This document shows positions 1 through 8,347 of a DNA stretch of 64,000 bases, piece after piece. A program made the translations under genes and the position numbers. Location of the stretch: positions 1,798,001-1,862,000 of the forward strand of contig NZ_CP095412.1 of the NCBI RefSeq assembly GCF_023016265.1, given 5' to 3'. Within the stretch, counting starts at the first letter, position 1; each line of letters opens with the position of its first letter. The stretch is from Blastococcus sp. PRF04-17 (GTDB taxonomy: Bacteria; Actinomycetota; Actinomycetes; Mycobacteriales; Geodermatophilaceae). The notes beneath the pieces were generated by a model. It was not told the DNA's origin. It searched no databases and was given only the letters and a program-made list of their open reading frames with translations.

Positions 1-1
1 C

Positions 2-1393
2 GCGCTGATCGCCTACGCGGCACTGCTGACCCTCGGCGCCACGATCACCCTGCCCGGCCTCGCCGGGTTCGTCCTCGCCGTCGGGATGGCCGTCGACGCG
101 AACGTCCTGGTCTACGAACGCTCCCGCGAGGAGTTCGCCGAGCGCGGGCGCTCGCTGCGCAGCGCGGTCACGACCGGGTTCCGCCGAGCCCTGTCGGCCA
201 TCGCCGACTCCAACGTCACCACCCTCCTGTCCGCCGGACTGCTGTTCTTCCTCGCCTCCGGTCCCGTGCGCGGTTTCGGGGTAACGCTCACCATCGGCGT
301 CCTCGCCTCGATGTTCTCCGCGCTGGTCATCACCCGGTCCCTGGCCGAGCTGGCCGCCACGCGCTCGTGGCTCACCCGCCGCCCCCGCGTCTCCGGCCTG
401 CACACCCTCGGACGGCTGCGTGGCTGGCTGACCGAGCGGCGGTGGCGCCTCTACTCCCGGCCTGGTCGCTGGCTGGCCGTGTCGCTGCTGGTGGTCCTGC
501 TGGCCGTCGCGGGCCTCGCCGCCCGCGGGCTGCAGCTCGGCGTGGAGTTCACCGGCGGGCGCAGCATCCAGTACGCGACGGCCACGCCGCTGGACCCGGA
601 GACCGCCCGGGAGACGGTGAGCGCCGCGGGCTTCCCGACCGCGGTCGTGCAGGAGGCCGACGACGGGGACGTCCGGGTGCGGACCGGGCCGATCGACGAC
701 GCCGAGCAGGAGGCGATCCGCGACGCGCTGGCCGCCGAAGCCGGCGGGGCGGAGGTGGTCAGTGACGAGCTCATCGGCCCCAGCCTCGGCGACGAGCTGC
801 GGCGCAACGCGCTCATCGCGCTCGGCGTCGCGCTGGTCGCCCAGTTGGCCTACCTGGCCATCCGGTTCCGCTGGACCTACAGCGCCGGGGCCGTCGCCGC
901 GCTCGTCGCCAACGTGGCCGTCGTCGTGGGGACCTTCGCCTGGACCGGTCGCACCGCCGACGGGGTGTTCCTGGCCGCCGTCCTGACCGTCATCGGCTAC
1001 TCGGTGAACGACTCCGTCGTGGTCTTCGACCGGGTCCGGGAGGCCCGCGCCGCCCGGCGGGGGCGACCGTTCACCGACGTGGCCGGCGACGCCGTCCTGC
1101 AGACGCTGCCACGCACGGTGAACACCGGCGCCTCGACACTGCTGGTGCTCACGGCACTGCTCGTCCTGGGCGGGGACTCGCTGGCGGACTTCGCGCTCGC
1201 CCTCGTCCTGGGCATCCTCGCCGGCACCGTCTCGACCGTCAGCGTGGCCGTTCCGCTCACCGCCGCGCTGGACCGCCGCTGGCCGCCACCTCCCCCCACT
1301 CCCCCGCGTCGGGTGGAGGGCGGACGGCAACGGCACGGCGCGGCGACGGCGCAGTCGTGTGACGGGAGCCGTGATGAGAATGATTCTCATTAG
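2..1393 (+). CDS. secDF: SecD-SecF fusion protein translocase, 5'-truncated by the window edge
   Basis: This is a membrane component of the Sec translocon that uses the proton gradient to help release exported proteins. The frame is open from base 2, so the gene starts outside the window and only the end of the SecD half is present. The SecD signature GMAVDANVLVYER lies near fragment residues 28-40 and is followed by hydrophobic segments. The SecF half then starts with its typical GVEFTGGRSIQY (about residue 180) and has the SVNDSVVVFDRVRE signature near residue 335. SecD and SecF run in one uninterrupted frame, so this is a SecDF fusion. The last ~35 residues are hydrophilic and end at TAG 1391-1393, directly behind the Zur-type palindrome. 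Confidence 0.93.
   Translation, partial: ALIAYAALLTLGATITLPGLAGFVLAVGMAVDANVLVYERSREEFAERGRSLRSAVTTGFRRALSAIADSNVTTLLSAGLLFFLASGPVRGFGVTLTIGVLASMFSALVITRSLAELAATRSWLTRRPRVSGLHTLGRLRGWLTERRWRLYSRPGRWLAVSLLVVLLAVAGLAARGLQLGVEFTGGRSIQYATATPLDPETARETVSAAGFPTAVVQEADDGDVRVRTGPIDDAEQEAIRDALAAEAGGAEVVSDELIGPSLGDELRRNALIALGVALVAQLAYLAIRFRWTYSAGAVAALVANVAVVVGTFAWTGRTADGVFLAAVLTVIGYSVNDSVVVFDRVREARAARRGRPFTDVAGDAVLQTLPRTVNTGASTLLVLTALLVLGGDSLADFALALVLGILAGTVSTVSVAVPLTAALDRRWPPPPPTPPRRVEGGRQRHGAATAQSCDGSRDENDSH
1374..1390. promoter_or_regulatory. Zur/Fur-type operator palindrome upstream of the zinc genes
   Basis: The 17-base sequence ATGAGAATGATTCTCAT is a perfect palindrome: two 8-bp arms around one central G. 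It matches the general form of actinobacterial Zur boxes (TGAnAAT-n-ATTnTCA). It lies inside the last codons of secDF, and its centre is about 54 bp upstream of the aztD start, where a promoter would be expected. The two genes downstream encode zinc-binding lipoproteins, which supports zinc repression by Zur over iron control by Fur. The site is seen directly; the regulator is inferred. Confidence 0.82.
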
Positions 1394-1435
1394 CGTTAGG
1401 GTGGTGGCGTCCCGGAAGTTCCCCCAGGAGGACTC

Positions 1436-2746
1436 ATGCGCCGCACCCCGCCCCTCATTCCTCGCGTCCTCGCGCTCTCCGCCGCCCTGCCCCTCCTGCT
1501 GGCGGCCGGTTGCGCGGCGAACGGCGGCGGCTCCGCCGCCTCGCCGGCCACCTCCGAGGCCCCCACGACGACCGATCCGACCGAGGTCGGTTCCAGCGCA
1601 CCGCGCCTGGCCCTCACCTACGACGGCGGGATCCAGGTCCTGGACGCGACGACGCTCGAGGTGCTCGCCGACGAGCTCCTCGACGGCTTCAACCGGCTCA
1701 ACCCCGCCGGCGACGGCCGGCACTTCCTCGTCTCGACCTCGGGCGGCTTCCGACTGCTGGACGGCGGAGCCTGGGCCGAGCCGCACGGCGACCACTCGCA
1801 CTACTACACCGCCGACCCGGCACTCACCGACATCGTCTTCGAGGCCGAGAAGCCCGGGCACGTCGTCTCCCACGCGGGCCGGACCGTCCTGTTCGACGAC
1901 GGCACCGGCGAGGTCACCGCGTTCGACAGCGCCGACCTCGCCGACCCGGACCGGGAGATGCTCCGGTTCGCCACGCCCGAGGCGCACCACGGCGTCGCCG
2001 TCGAGCTCGAGAACGGCACCATGCTGGTCTCGGAGGGCACCGAGGAGGAGCGCACTGGCGTCCGCATCCTGGACGCCGACGGCGAGGAGATCGCCGCCAC
2101 CGACGAGTGCCCGGCCGTGCACGGCGAGACCGTCGCCGCCGACGAGGCGATCGTCATCGGCTGCCAGGACGGCGCCGTGCTCTACACCGGCGGCGAGCTG
2201 ACCAAGATCACCAGCCCGGACCCGTACGGCCGCATCGGCAACCAGTTCGGCACCGAGGACTCGCCGATCGTGCTCGGCGACTACGAGCGCAGCGCCGAGG
2301 ACCGGTCCAGCACCGTCGCACTCATCGACACCACGACCGCGCAGCTGCGCCTCGTCGACCTCCCGGCCCCCTACTGGTACCGCTCCTTCGCCCGCGGGGA
2401 GAACGGTGAGGGTCTGGTGCTCACCTACGACGGCGCCCTCCAGGTGATCGACCCCGTCGCCGGCACCGTGATCCGATCCATCCCGGTCACCGGCCCCTGG
2501 AAGGAGTCCGACGACTGGCAGAACCCGCACCCGAACGTCGTCGTGGTCGACGGCATCGCCTACGTGACCGAGCCGGCCACCCGGATGCTGCACGCCGTCG
2601 ACATCTCGGCCGGCGAGATCTGGAAGTCCGTCCAGCTCGACGTCACGCCCAACGAGCTGGCCGGCGTGACCGGTGACGTGGACGAGCACACGGCCCACGA
2701 GCACGAGCACGAGCACGAGGAGGACGAGGAGGGCCACGGCGAGTGA
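1436..2746 (+). CDS. aztD: AztD-type zinc metallochaperone lipoprotein
   Basis: This is a secreted, lipid-anchored zinc-binding protein thought to deliver zinc to the ABC-transporter binding protein. The N-terminus has a basic start, a hydrophobic stretch and a lipobox (LLAAGC) with Cys26 as the anchor. The body looks like a beta-propeller (AztD fold), with repeated LxxYDG and LxxID stretches. The C-terminus (about 415-436) is a His/Glu-rich tail with alternating HEHEHEH, a likely zinc ligand patch. The start is supported by AGGAGG a few bases upstream. The stop overlaps the GTG of the next gene by 4 bp, so the two are translationally coupled. It lies just downstream of the Zur-type palindrome. 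Confidence 0.85.
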   Translation: MRRTPPLIPRVLALSAALPLLLAAGCAANGGGSAASPATSEAPTTTDPTEVGSSAPRLALTYDGGIQVLDATTLEVLADELLDGFNRLNPAGDGRHFLVSTSGGFRLLDGGAWAEPHGDHSHYYTADPALTDIVFEAEKPGHVVSHAGRTVLFDDGTGEVTAFDSADLADPDREMLRFATPEAHHGVAVELENGTMLVSEGTEEERTGVRILDADGEEIAATDECPAVHGETVAADEAIVIGCQDGAVLYTGGELTKITSPDPYGRIGNQFGTEDSPIVLGDYERSAEDRSSTVALIDTTTAQLRLVDLPAPYWYRSFARGENGEGLVLTYDGALQVIDPVAGTVIRSIPVTGPWKESDDWQNPHPNVVVVDGIAYVTEPATRMLHAVDISAGEIWKSVQLDVTPNELAGVTGDVDEHTAHEHEHEHEEDEEGHGE

Positions 2747-3609
2747 GCCGTTTCCCACTGCGGACCGTCGCCCTCGCCGGCGCAGCCGTGTGCGGCCTGA
2801 CCGGCTGCACCGGCGCGGGCGGCGCCGAGGGCGACGGCCTGCGGGTCGCCGTGACCTCCTATCCACTGGAGTACGTCACCGAGCAGGTCGGCGGGGAGCA
2901 CGTGACCATCACCAACCTGACGCCACCAGGAGGCGACAGCCACGGGCTGGAGCCGACCCCGCAGGTGGTGGCGACTCTCCACGAAGCCGATGTCGTCGTG
3001 CACCTGTCGGGCGGGATGCAGCCAGGCGTCGACGACGCCCTCGCCCAGCAGTCCCCGGGGCACGTGGTCGACGCGGCGGGCCTCGCCGACCTCCCAACCG
3101 ATCCGCACTTCTGGCTCGATCCCGTCCGCCTGGCCGCACTCGGCGGAGACGTCGCCAACGGGCTCGCCGACGCCGACCCCGACCACGCCGTCGAGTACGC
3201 CCAGGCAGCCGATCGCCTCGAGGGGTCACTGCTGGCACTCGACCAGGAGTACGCCAGCGCCCTGGCGCCGTGCCGGGGCGCCACGCTGGTCGCGTCCCAC
3301 GAGGCGTTCGGCTACCTCGCCGACCGCTACGGGCTGCGGACGGTCGGCATCACCGGGCTCGACCCGGCGGTCGAGCCGACACCGACACGCCTGCGCCGGG
3401 CGGCCGAGGAGGTGCGGGAGTCCGGAGCGCGGACGGTCTTCTTCGAGGCCGCCGCCGGACCCGACGTGGCGCGCACCCTCGCCGACGAGCTGGGCATCGC
3501 GTCGGCCGTCCTGCACCCCGTCGAGAAGGTGCAGGAGGGGGAGACGTATCCCGGTCTCATGCGCGCCAACCTGGCCGCCCTGGAGCGCGGCCTGGTCTGC
3601 GAGGGGTGA
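2743..3609 (+). CDS. ZnuA/AztC-like zinc ABC transporter substrate-binding lipoprotein
   Basis: This is the extracytoplasmic zinc-binding subunit of a cluster A-I metal ABC transporter. It has a signal peptide with lipobox LTGC (Cys22). Candidate metal ligands are His67 (in DSHGLEP), His122 (in DPHFWLDP), His186 (in ASHEAFGYLADRYG) and Glu235 (in VFFEAAAG), the spacing usual for ZnuA/TroA proteins. It lacks the His-rich loop of classical ZnuA, as in AztC-type partners of AztD. The GTG start overlaps the aztD stop. No ATPase or permease gene follows: the next gene is on the other strand. The transporter partners must therefore be elsewhere in the genome. Confidence 0.88.
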   Translation: MSRFPLRTVALAGAAVCGLTGCTGAGGAEGDGLRVAVTSYPLEYVTEQVGGEHVTITNLTPPGGDSHGLEPTPQVVATLHEADVVVHLSGGMQPGVDDALAQQSPGHVVDAAGLADLPTDPHFWLDPVRLAALGGDVANGLADADPDHAVEYAQAADRLEGSLLALDQEYASALAPCRGATLVASHEAFGYLADRYGLRTVGITGLDPAVEPTPTRLRRAAEEVRESGARTVFFEAAAGPDVARTLADELGIASAVLHPVEKVQEGETYPGLMRANLAALERGLVCEG

Positions 3610-3618
3610 CTCCTCCGA

Positions 3619-3774
3619 TCAGACCCTCGTGTTGCGCTTGACCCAGCCGAAGGCCGCGGTGGCGACGAAGAGAACGGCACCGATGACCAGGAGCCAGAAG
3701 AGCCCCTCCACCACGGCGCCGATCACGACGAACGCCAGCCACACGATGAGCAACAGTGCGATGAGTCCGAGCAC
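3619..3774 (-). CDS. Small hydrophobic two-TM protein (51 aa)
   Basis: This short gene reads as a 51-residue membrane peptide. It starts at GTG 3774 behind a strong ribosome site (GGGGAGGAAT) and stops at 3619. Two hydrophobic segments (about residues 2-20 and 24-43, the second containing GLFWLLVIGAVLFV) are separated by a single Glu, and the tail KRNTRV is basic. Very similar tiny hydrophobic proteins are common in actinobacteria, with no established role. It converges on the zinc-binding gene with only 9 bp between stops. The good Shine-Dalgarno sequence and clean two-helix pattern make it more likely real than chance. Confidence 0.65.
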   Translation of the reverse strand: MLGLIALLLIVWLAFVVIGAVVEGLFWLLVIGAVLFVATAAFGWVKRNTRV

Positions 3775-3915
3775 GATTCCTCCCCTGGACGCGTTGCACA
3801 GGGGCTACCCGCGGGAGCGTCCCGGGGCTACGTGATCGCCACGATCGTCATCCGACCGTCATCATCGGCCCCGTGCGCCGACGGCAGGCGGCGCCGGCCG
3901 GCAGCGAGCGCCCTG

Positions 3916-5643
3916 TCAGGCGGTCCGGTCTGCCGATCGCTCGCGCCGGACCACGGTCAGCGGGAGCAGCCGCAGCGCCCCGGGCGCCGACGGCGGCACG
4001 AGCGGCCGGCGGGGTGGCACCGGCGAGACCGTCCGGTAGGGCTCCCCCGGCGCCGGCCGGACGTCGTCCTCACCCTTGTTGGGCCACAGCGCCATCGCGC
4101 GCTCGGCCTGCGCCGTGATCGTCAGGGACGGGTTCACGCCCAGGTTCGCCGAGACGGCGGACCCGTCCACCACCGAGAGGCCGGGGTAGCCGTGCACGCG
4201 GTGGTAGGCGTCGACGACGCCGGTCTCCGGCGTGGCGCCGATCGCGCAGCCGCCGAGGAAGTGGGCGGTCATCGGGATGTCGACCAGCTCGGTGAACGCG
4301 CCGCCCGGGTCACCGCCGATGATGTCGGCGATGCGGCGGACCGCCTCGTGGCCCTTGGGGATCCACCTCGGCGACGGCTCCCCCGGCCCCCGCCGGCTGG
4401 TCAGCGACCGGCCGCCGAGCCGGCCGCGACGGCCGGACACCACGATGCTGTTGTCGCGGCTCTGCATGACCAGGGCGATGACCGTGCGCTCCGACCAGCG
4501 GTGGACCGAGAAGCTGCGGAGGAACGCCGCCGGGTTGCGGGCGATCACGCCCAGCGCCTTCACCCAGCGCGGGAGGCGCCCCCCGCCGTCCACCAGGACC
4601 GTCTGCAGGAGGCCGATGGCGTTGCTGCCCTTGCCGTAGCGGACCGGCTCGACGTGCGTGTGCTCGTCGATGTGGAAGGACGACGTGATCGCGACGCCGC
4701 GGCTGAAGTCGGTGCCGCTCTTCCGTGCCCGGGCACCCAGGACCGCCTCGGAGTTGGTGCGGGTCTGGTGGCCCAGACGCGGCGAGAGGTGCGGCAGCGT
4801 GCCGTCGTCCTTCATCGCGTGCAGCAGCCGCTGGGTGCCGAACGTGCCCGCGGCCAGGACCACCTGGTCACAGGTCCACCGCCGCACCGTGCGTTTCTCG
4901 AACCACGCCCCGGTGCGGACGGAGGTGACCTCCCAGCCGCCGGTCACCGGGCGGATACGGGTCACCGTCGTGAGCGGGTGCACCACCGCGCCGGCCTTCT
5001 CGGCGAGGTAGAGGTAGTTCTTCATCAGCGTGTTCTTGCCGCCGACCCGGCAGCCGGTCATGCACGACCCGCACTCGGTGCAGCCGGTGCGCTCCGGGCC
5101 GACACCGCCGAAGTACGGGTCGGGCACGGTCACGCCGGGCTCGCCGTAGAAGATGCCGACCGGCGTCGAGGTGAAGGTGTGCCCGACCCCCATCTGCTCG
5201 GCGACCTCGCGCATGACCTCGTCGGCCGGCGTCGTCGTCGGGTTCTGCGTCACGCCGAGCATCCGGCTCGCCTGGTCGTAGTACGGGGCGAGCTCGGTCT
5301 CCCAGTCGGTGATGCCGGCCCACTGCGGGTCGCGGAAGAACGGGCTCGGCGGCTTGTAGAGCGTGTTCGCGTAGTTCAGCGAGCCGCCGCCGACGCCGGC
5401 CCCGGCCATCACGAGGACGTCGGGCAGCAGGTGGATCCGCTGGACGCCGAAGCACTTGAGCTTCGGCGCCCAGAGGTAGCGGCGCAGGTCCCACGAGGTC
5501 GTGGGCAGGTCGTCGTCGCTGAATCGCCGGCCCGCCTCGAGGACGGTGACCCGGTAGCCCTTCTCCGACAGCCGCAGGGCGGCGGTGCTCCCGCCGAACC
5601 CGCTGCCGACGACGACCACGTCGCTGCGCTCAGTGCTGGCCAA
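3916..5643 (-). CDS. GMC-type FAD-dependent oxidoreductase (cholesterol-oxidase-like)
   Basis: This flavoenzyme probably oxidises an alcohol, possibly a sterol or other alicyclic alcohol. The N-terminal Rossmann motif VVVGSGFGGSTAAL (residues 10-23) binds FAD. GAGVGGGSLNYAN (81-93) and the C-terminal block ending VNPSLTITAQAERA are typical of the GMC/cholesterol oxidase family. A cluster of four cysteines (C188, C191, C194, C198 in CTECGSCMTGC) resembles a ferredoxin-like ligand set and is known in this ChoD-like subgroup. The start overlaps the stop of the upstream monooxygenase gene by 14 bp, so the two form an operon. Length (575 aa) fits the family. The substrate is not readable from the sequence. 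Confidence 0.85.
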   Translation of the reverse strand: MASTERSDVVVVGSGFGGSTAALRLSEKGYRVTVLEAGRRFSDDDLPTTSWDLRRYLWAPKLKCFGVQRIHLLPDVLVMAGAGVGGGSLNYANTLYKPPSPFFRDPQWAGITDWETELAPYYDQASRMLGVTQNPTTTPADEVMREVAEQMGVGHTFTSTPVGIFYGEPGVTVPDPYFGGVGPERTGCTECGSCMTGCRVGGKNTLMKNYLYLAEKAGAVVHPLTTVTRIRPVTGGWEVTSVRTGAWFEKRTVRRWTCDQVVLAAGTFGTQRLLHAMKDDGTLPHLSPRLGHQTRTNSEAVLGARARKSGTDFSRGVAITSSFHIDEHTHVEPVRYGKGSNAIGLLQTVLVDGGGRLPRWVKALGVIARNPAAFLRSFSVHRWSERTVIALVMQSRDNSIVVSGRRGRLGGRSLTSRRGPGEPSPRWIPKGHEAVRRIADIIGGDPGGAFTELVDIPMTAHFLGGCAIGATPETGVVDAYHRVHGYPGLSVVDGSAVSANLGVNPSLTITAQAERAMALWPNKGEDDVRPAPGEPYRTVSPVPPRRPLVPPSAPGALRLLPLTVVRRERSADRTA

Positions 5644-7102
5644 CCGATCCTCCCAGGGGGTCGGGCGCGGGCTCGAAGTCCGCGAGGTCGAGGCGCCGCA
5701 GCCGGCGGCGGAACGTCAGCGTCGAGGCCGGCCAGTTCTGCGTGTTGCGTCCGCTCTCGGTGAGGTACCAGCTGCGGCAGCCGCCGGCGAAGACGGTGTG
5801 CCCGAGCCGCTCCTGCACCCAGGCGTCGAACGCCTCCGCGACGTCCCGCCGGACCTCCAGGACCCGCCGGCGCCCGATCGCCCGCACCGCCTGGACGACC
5901 CAGCCGATCTGGGCCTCGAGCATGACGATGATCGAGTTGTGGCCGAGGTTGGTGTTCGGCCCGTAGAGCACGAACAGGTTCGGGAAGTTCGGGACGACGG
6001 TGCCGAGGTACGCGCTCGCGCCACCCTTCCACTGCTCGTGCAGGTCGACGCCGTCCCGGCCGGCGATCCGCATCGGCACCAGGAACTCGGTGGCCGCGAA
6101 GCCGGTGCCGAGCACGATCGCGTCCACCTCGCGCTCCGTGCCGTCGGCGGTGACGATCGAGTGCTCGCGCACCTCGGCGATGCGGTCGGTGACCACCTCG
6201 ACCTGCGGCAGCTGAAGCGCCTGGTACCAGTCGTTGGACATCAGGATCCGCTTGCAGCCCATCGGGTCCGTGGGCGTGAGCTTCTTCCGCAGCTCGGGGT
6301 CGCTGACGACCGACCGCAGGTGCCGGCGGCACCTCGCGCGGTGGGCGAACAGCAGCCGCGGCTCGGTGTTGAACCCGAGCGACCGCAGCTCGTTGGAGAA
6401 GTAGTTGCCCTCGCGGGACAGCCGCAGCAGGCCCGGCACCCGGGCGAACGCCTTCTTCGCCCGCTCGGTGTAGGCGCGGTCGGGCTTGGCCAGCACGTAG
6501 GGCGCCGAGCGCTGGAAGACGCTCAGCGTCGCCGTCCGCGGCGCGATCTCCGGGACGAACTGGATGGCGCTGGCGCCGGTCCCGAGGACGGCGACCCGCT
6601 CGCCGGTCAGGTCGTGGCCGTGGTCCCACTGCGCCGAGTGGAAGATCGCGCCCTCGAACCGGTCGAGCCCGGGGACGTCGGGCCGGCTCGGCCGGCTGAG
6701 CTGGCCGGTGGCGGCGATGAGGACGTCGGCCTCGTGCTCGCGGCCGCCCGAGAGGGTCAGCCGCCAGGTCGCGGTGGTCTCGTCGAACGCGGCGGCGAGC
6801 ACCTCGGTGGAGAACCGGATGTGCCGGAGCACGTCGAAGTCGCGGGCCACGTCGCGCAGGTACTGGTGGATCTCCTCCTGCGGCGCGAACCGGCGCGACC
6901 AGTCGGCCTTGGGCGCGAACGACAGCGAGTACAGGTGGGAGGGGACGTCGCAGGCGGCGCCGGGGTAGGTGTTCTCCCGCCACACGCCGCCGACGTCGTC
7001 GCTCTTCTCGAACAGGACGAGATCGTCGATCCCGGCCTGCTTGAGCCGGACCGCGACGGCGAGCCCGCCGAAACCCGTGCCGATCACCGCGATCCTGGTC
7101 AC
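5630..7102 (-). CDS. Baeyer-Villiger-type flavin monooxygenase
   Basis: This is a class B flavoprotein monooxygenase that uses NADPH and O2 to insert oxygen into ketones or aldehydes. It begins VTRIAVIGTGFGGLAVAVRL, an FAD Rossmann motif, and has a second nucleotide motif (VAVLGTGASAIQFVPE). The Baeyer-Villiger fingerprint FxGxxxHxxxW[PD] is present as FEGAIFHSAQWDH. The GTG start at 7102 is chosen because the Rossmann strand begins there; the frame stays open upstream through unrelated sequence. At 490 aa it is the normal size. It overlaps the GMC oxidoreductase gene, and the pair suggests stepwise alcohol to ketone to ester oxidation. That order is inference. Confidence 0.88.
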   Translation of the reverse strand: MTRIAVIGTGFGGLAVAVRLKQAGIDDLVLFEKSDDVGGVWRENTYPGAACDVPSHLYSLSFAPKADWSRRFAPQEEIHQYLRDVARDFDVLRHIRFSTEVLAAAFDETTATWRLTLSGGREHEADVLIAATGQLSRPSRPDVPGLDRFEGAIFHSAQWDHGHDLTGERVAVLGTGASAIQFVPEIAPRTATLSVFQRSAPYVLAKPDRAYTERAKKAFARVPGLLRLSREGNYFSNELRSLGFNTEPRLLFAHRARCRRHLRSVVSDPELRKKLTPTDPMGCKRILMSNDWYQALQLPQVEVVTDRIAEVREHSIVTADGTEREVDAIVLGTGFAATEFLVPMRIAGRDGVDLHEQWKGGASAYLGTVVPNFPNLFVLYGPNTNLGHNSIIVMLEAQIGWVVQAVRAIGRRRVLEVRRDVAEAFDAWVQERLGHTVFAGGCRSWYLTESGRNTQNWPASTLTFRRRLRRLDLADFEPAPDPLGGSVGQH

Positions 7103-7151
7103 CGCGGGCCCCCTACGGTCATGTGCACGTTCCGTCTGATCGAGGAGAACA

Positions 7152-8291
7152 GTGAGCAGCTGGGACACCGACGAGCGCCGAGCCCTGCGGGCGTCCGCGC
7201 GACGGTTCACCGAGGCGGAGATCGTGCCGAACCTCGCGGCGTGGGAGGACGCCGGCGCGCTCCCCCGCGAGTTGCACCGCAGGGCCGCGGCGGCGGACCT
7301 GCTCGGCGTCTCGTTCCCGCAGGAGGTCGGCGGCAGCGGCGGCTCGCCGGTCGACGCGCTGGTGATCGCCGAGGAGATGATCCTGTCCGGTGGGTCGAGC
7401 GGGCTGATCGCCGGCCTGTTCACCCACGCGATCGGCCTGCCGCACCTGATCGAGGCGGACGACCCCGCGCTGATCGAGAAGGTCGTCCGCCCGGTGCTCG
7501 CCGGCGAGAAGATCGTCTCGCTGGCGGTCACGGAACCCGACGCCGGCTCCGACGTCGCCAACCTGCGCACCCGCGCCGTCCGGGACGGCGGTGACTTCGT
7601 GGTCACCGGCACCAAGCTCTACATCACGTCGGCCACCCGCGCGGACTTCTTCACCGTCGCGGTGCGCACCGGCGGCGACGGCGCCCGTGGCATCTCGCTG
7701 CTGCTGGTCGACCGGGACACGCCCGGCCTGAGCGTCTCGCCGCCGCTGCGCAAGATGGGCTGGCTGTGCTCCGACACCGCCGAGGTGCGCTTCGACGAGG
7801 TGCGGGTGCCCGCCGACCACCTGATCGGCGAGGAGGACAGTGGCTTCTACGCGATCATGAAGCAGTTCGCGCCCGAGCGGCTCAGCCTCGCCGTCCAGGC
7901 CTACGCGACCGCCCAGCGCGCCCTGAACCTGACGCTGGCGTGGGTCCGGCAGCGCGAGACGTTCGGCCGGCCCCTGGCCAGCCGCCAGGTCGTGCGGCAC
8001 CGGCTGGCCGACATGGCGCAGCGCACCGACGTCGCCCGCGTCTACACGCGGGCGGTCGTCGACGCCTGGCAGGACGGCGAGGACGTGCTGGCGCGGGTCG
8101 CCATGGCGAAGAACACCGCGGTCGCGGCCTGCGACTACGTGGTCGACCAGGCCGTCCAGCTGCACGGCGGGCTCGGCTACATGCGCGAGTCCGAGGTGGA
8201 GCGGCACTACCGCGACAGCCGGATCCTCGGCATCGGCGGCGGCACGAACGAGATCATGACCGAGATCGTGGCCAAGCTGCTGATCCCCTGA
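7152..8291 (+). CDS. Acyl-CoA dehydrogenase
   Basis: This FAD enzyme introduces the alpha-beta double bond into an acyl-CoA. It carries the family blocks VTEPDAGSDVANL (about residue 130), TKLYITSATRADFF, the QRETFGRPLASRQ segment and the terminal LHGGLGYMRE...GGGTNEIM. The residue before GGT in the terminal block is Gly where medium/short-chain enzymes have the catalytic Glu (YEGT). This occurs in long-chain/isovaleryl types, whose base lies elsewhere. The GTG start at 7152 has GAGGAGA just upstream. It is divergent from the monooxygenase operon, with 49 bp between starts. The substrate is unknown. Confidence 0.9.
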   Translation: MSSWDTDERRALRASARRFTEAEIVPNLAAWEDAGALPRELHRRAAAADLLGVSFPQEVGGSGGSPVDALVIAEEMILSGGSSGLIAGLFTHAIGLPHLIEADDPALIEKVVRPVLAGEKIVSLAVTEPDAGSDVANLRTRAVRDGGDFVVTGTKLYITSATRADFFTVAVRTGGDGARGISLLLVDRDTPGLSVSPPLRKMGWLCSDTAEVRFDEVRVPADHLIGEEDSGFYAIMKQFAPERLSLAVQAYATAQRALNLTLAWVRQRETFGRPLASRQVVRHRLADMAQRTDVARVYTRAVVDAWQDGEDVLARVAMAKNTAVAACDYVVDQAVQLHGGLGYMRESEVERHYRDSRILGIGGGTNEIMTEIVAKLLIP

Positions 8292-8295
8292 CTCC

Positions 8296-8347
8296 GCTTT
8301 CGGTACAGGAAGCGGCGGGGAACCGCCCCGCTTTCTGTACCGAAAGC
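8296..8347. terminator. Bidirectional hairpin between convergent genes
   Basis: A near-perfect inverted repeat fills the space between the acyl-CoA dehydrogenase stop and the tetR stop. The left arm GCTTTCGGTACAGGAAGCGG pairs with the right arm CCGCTTTCTGTACCGAAAGC over 20 positions. The single mismatch would be a G-U pair in one RNA strand. A short GC loop separates the arms and no T-run follows. It is best read as a U-tract-less bidirectional terminator. Confidence 0.7.
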
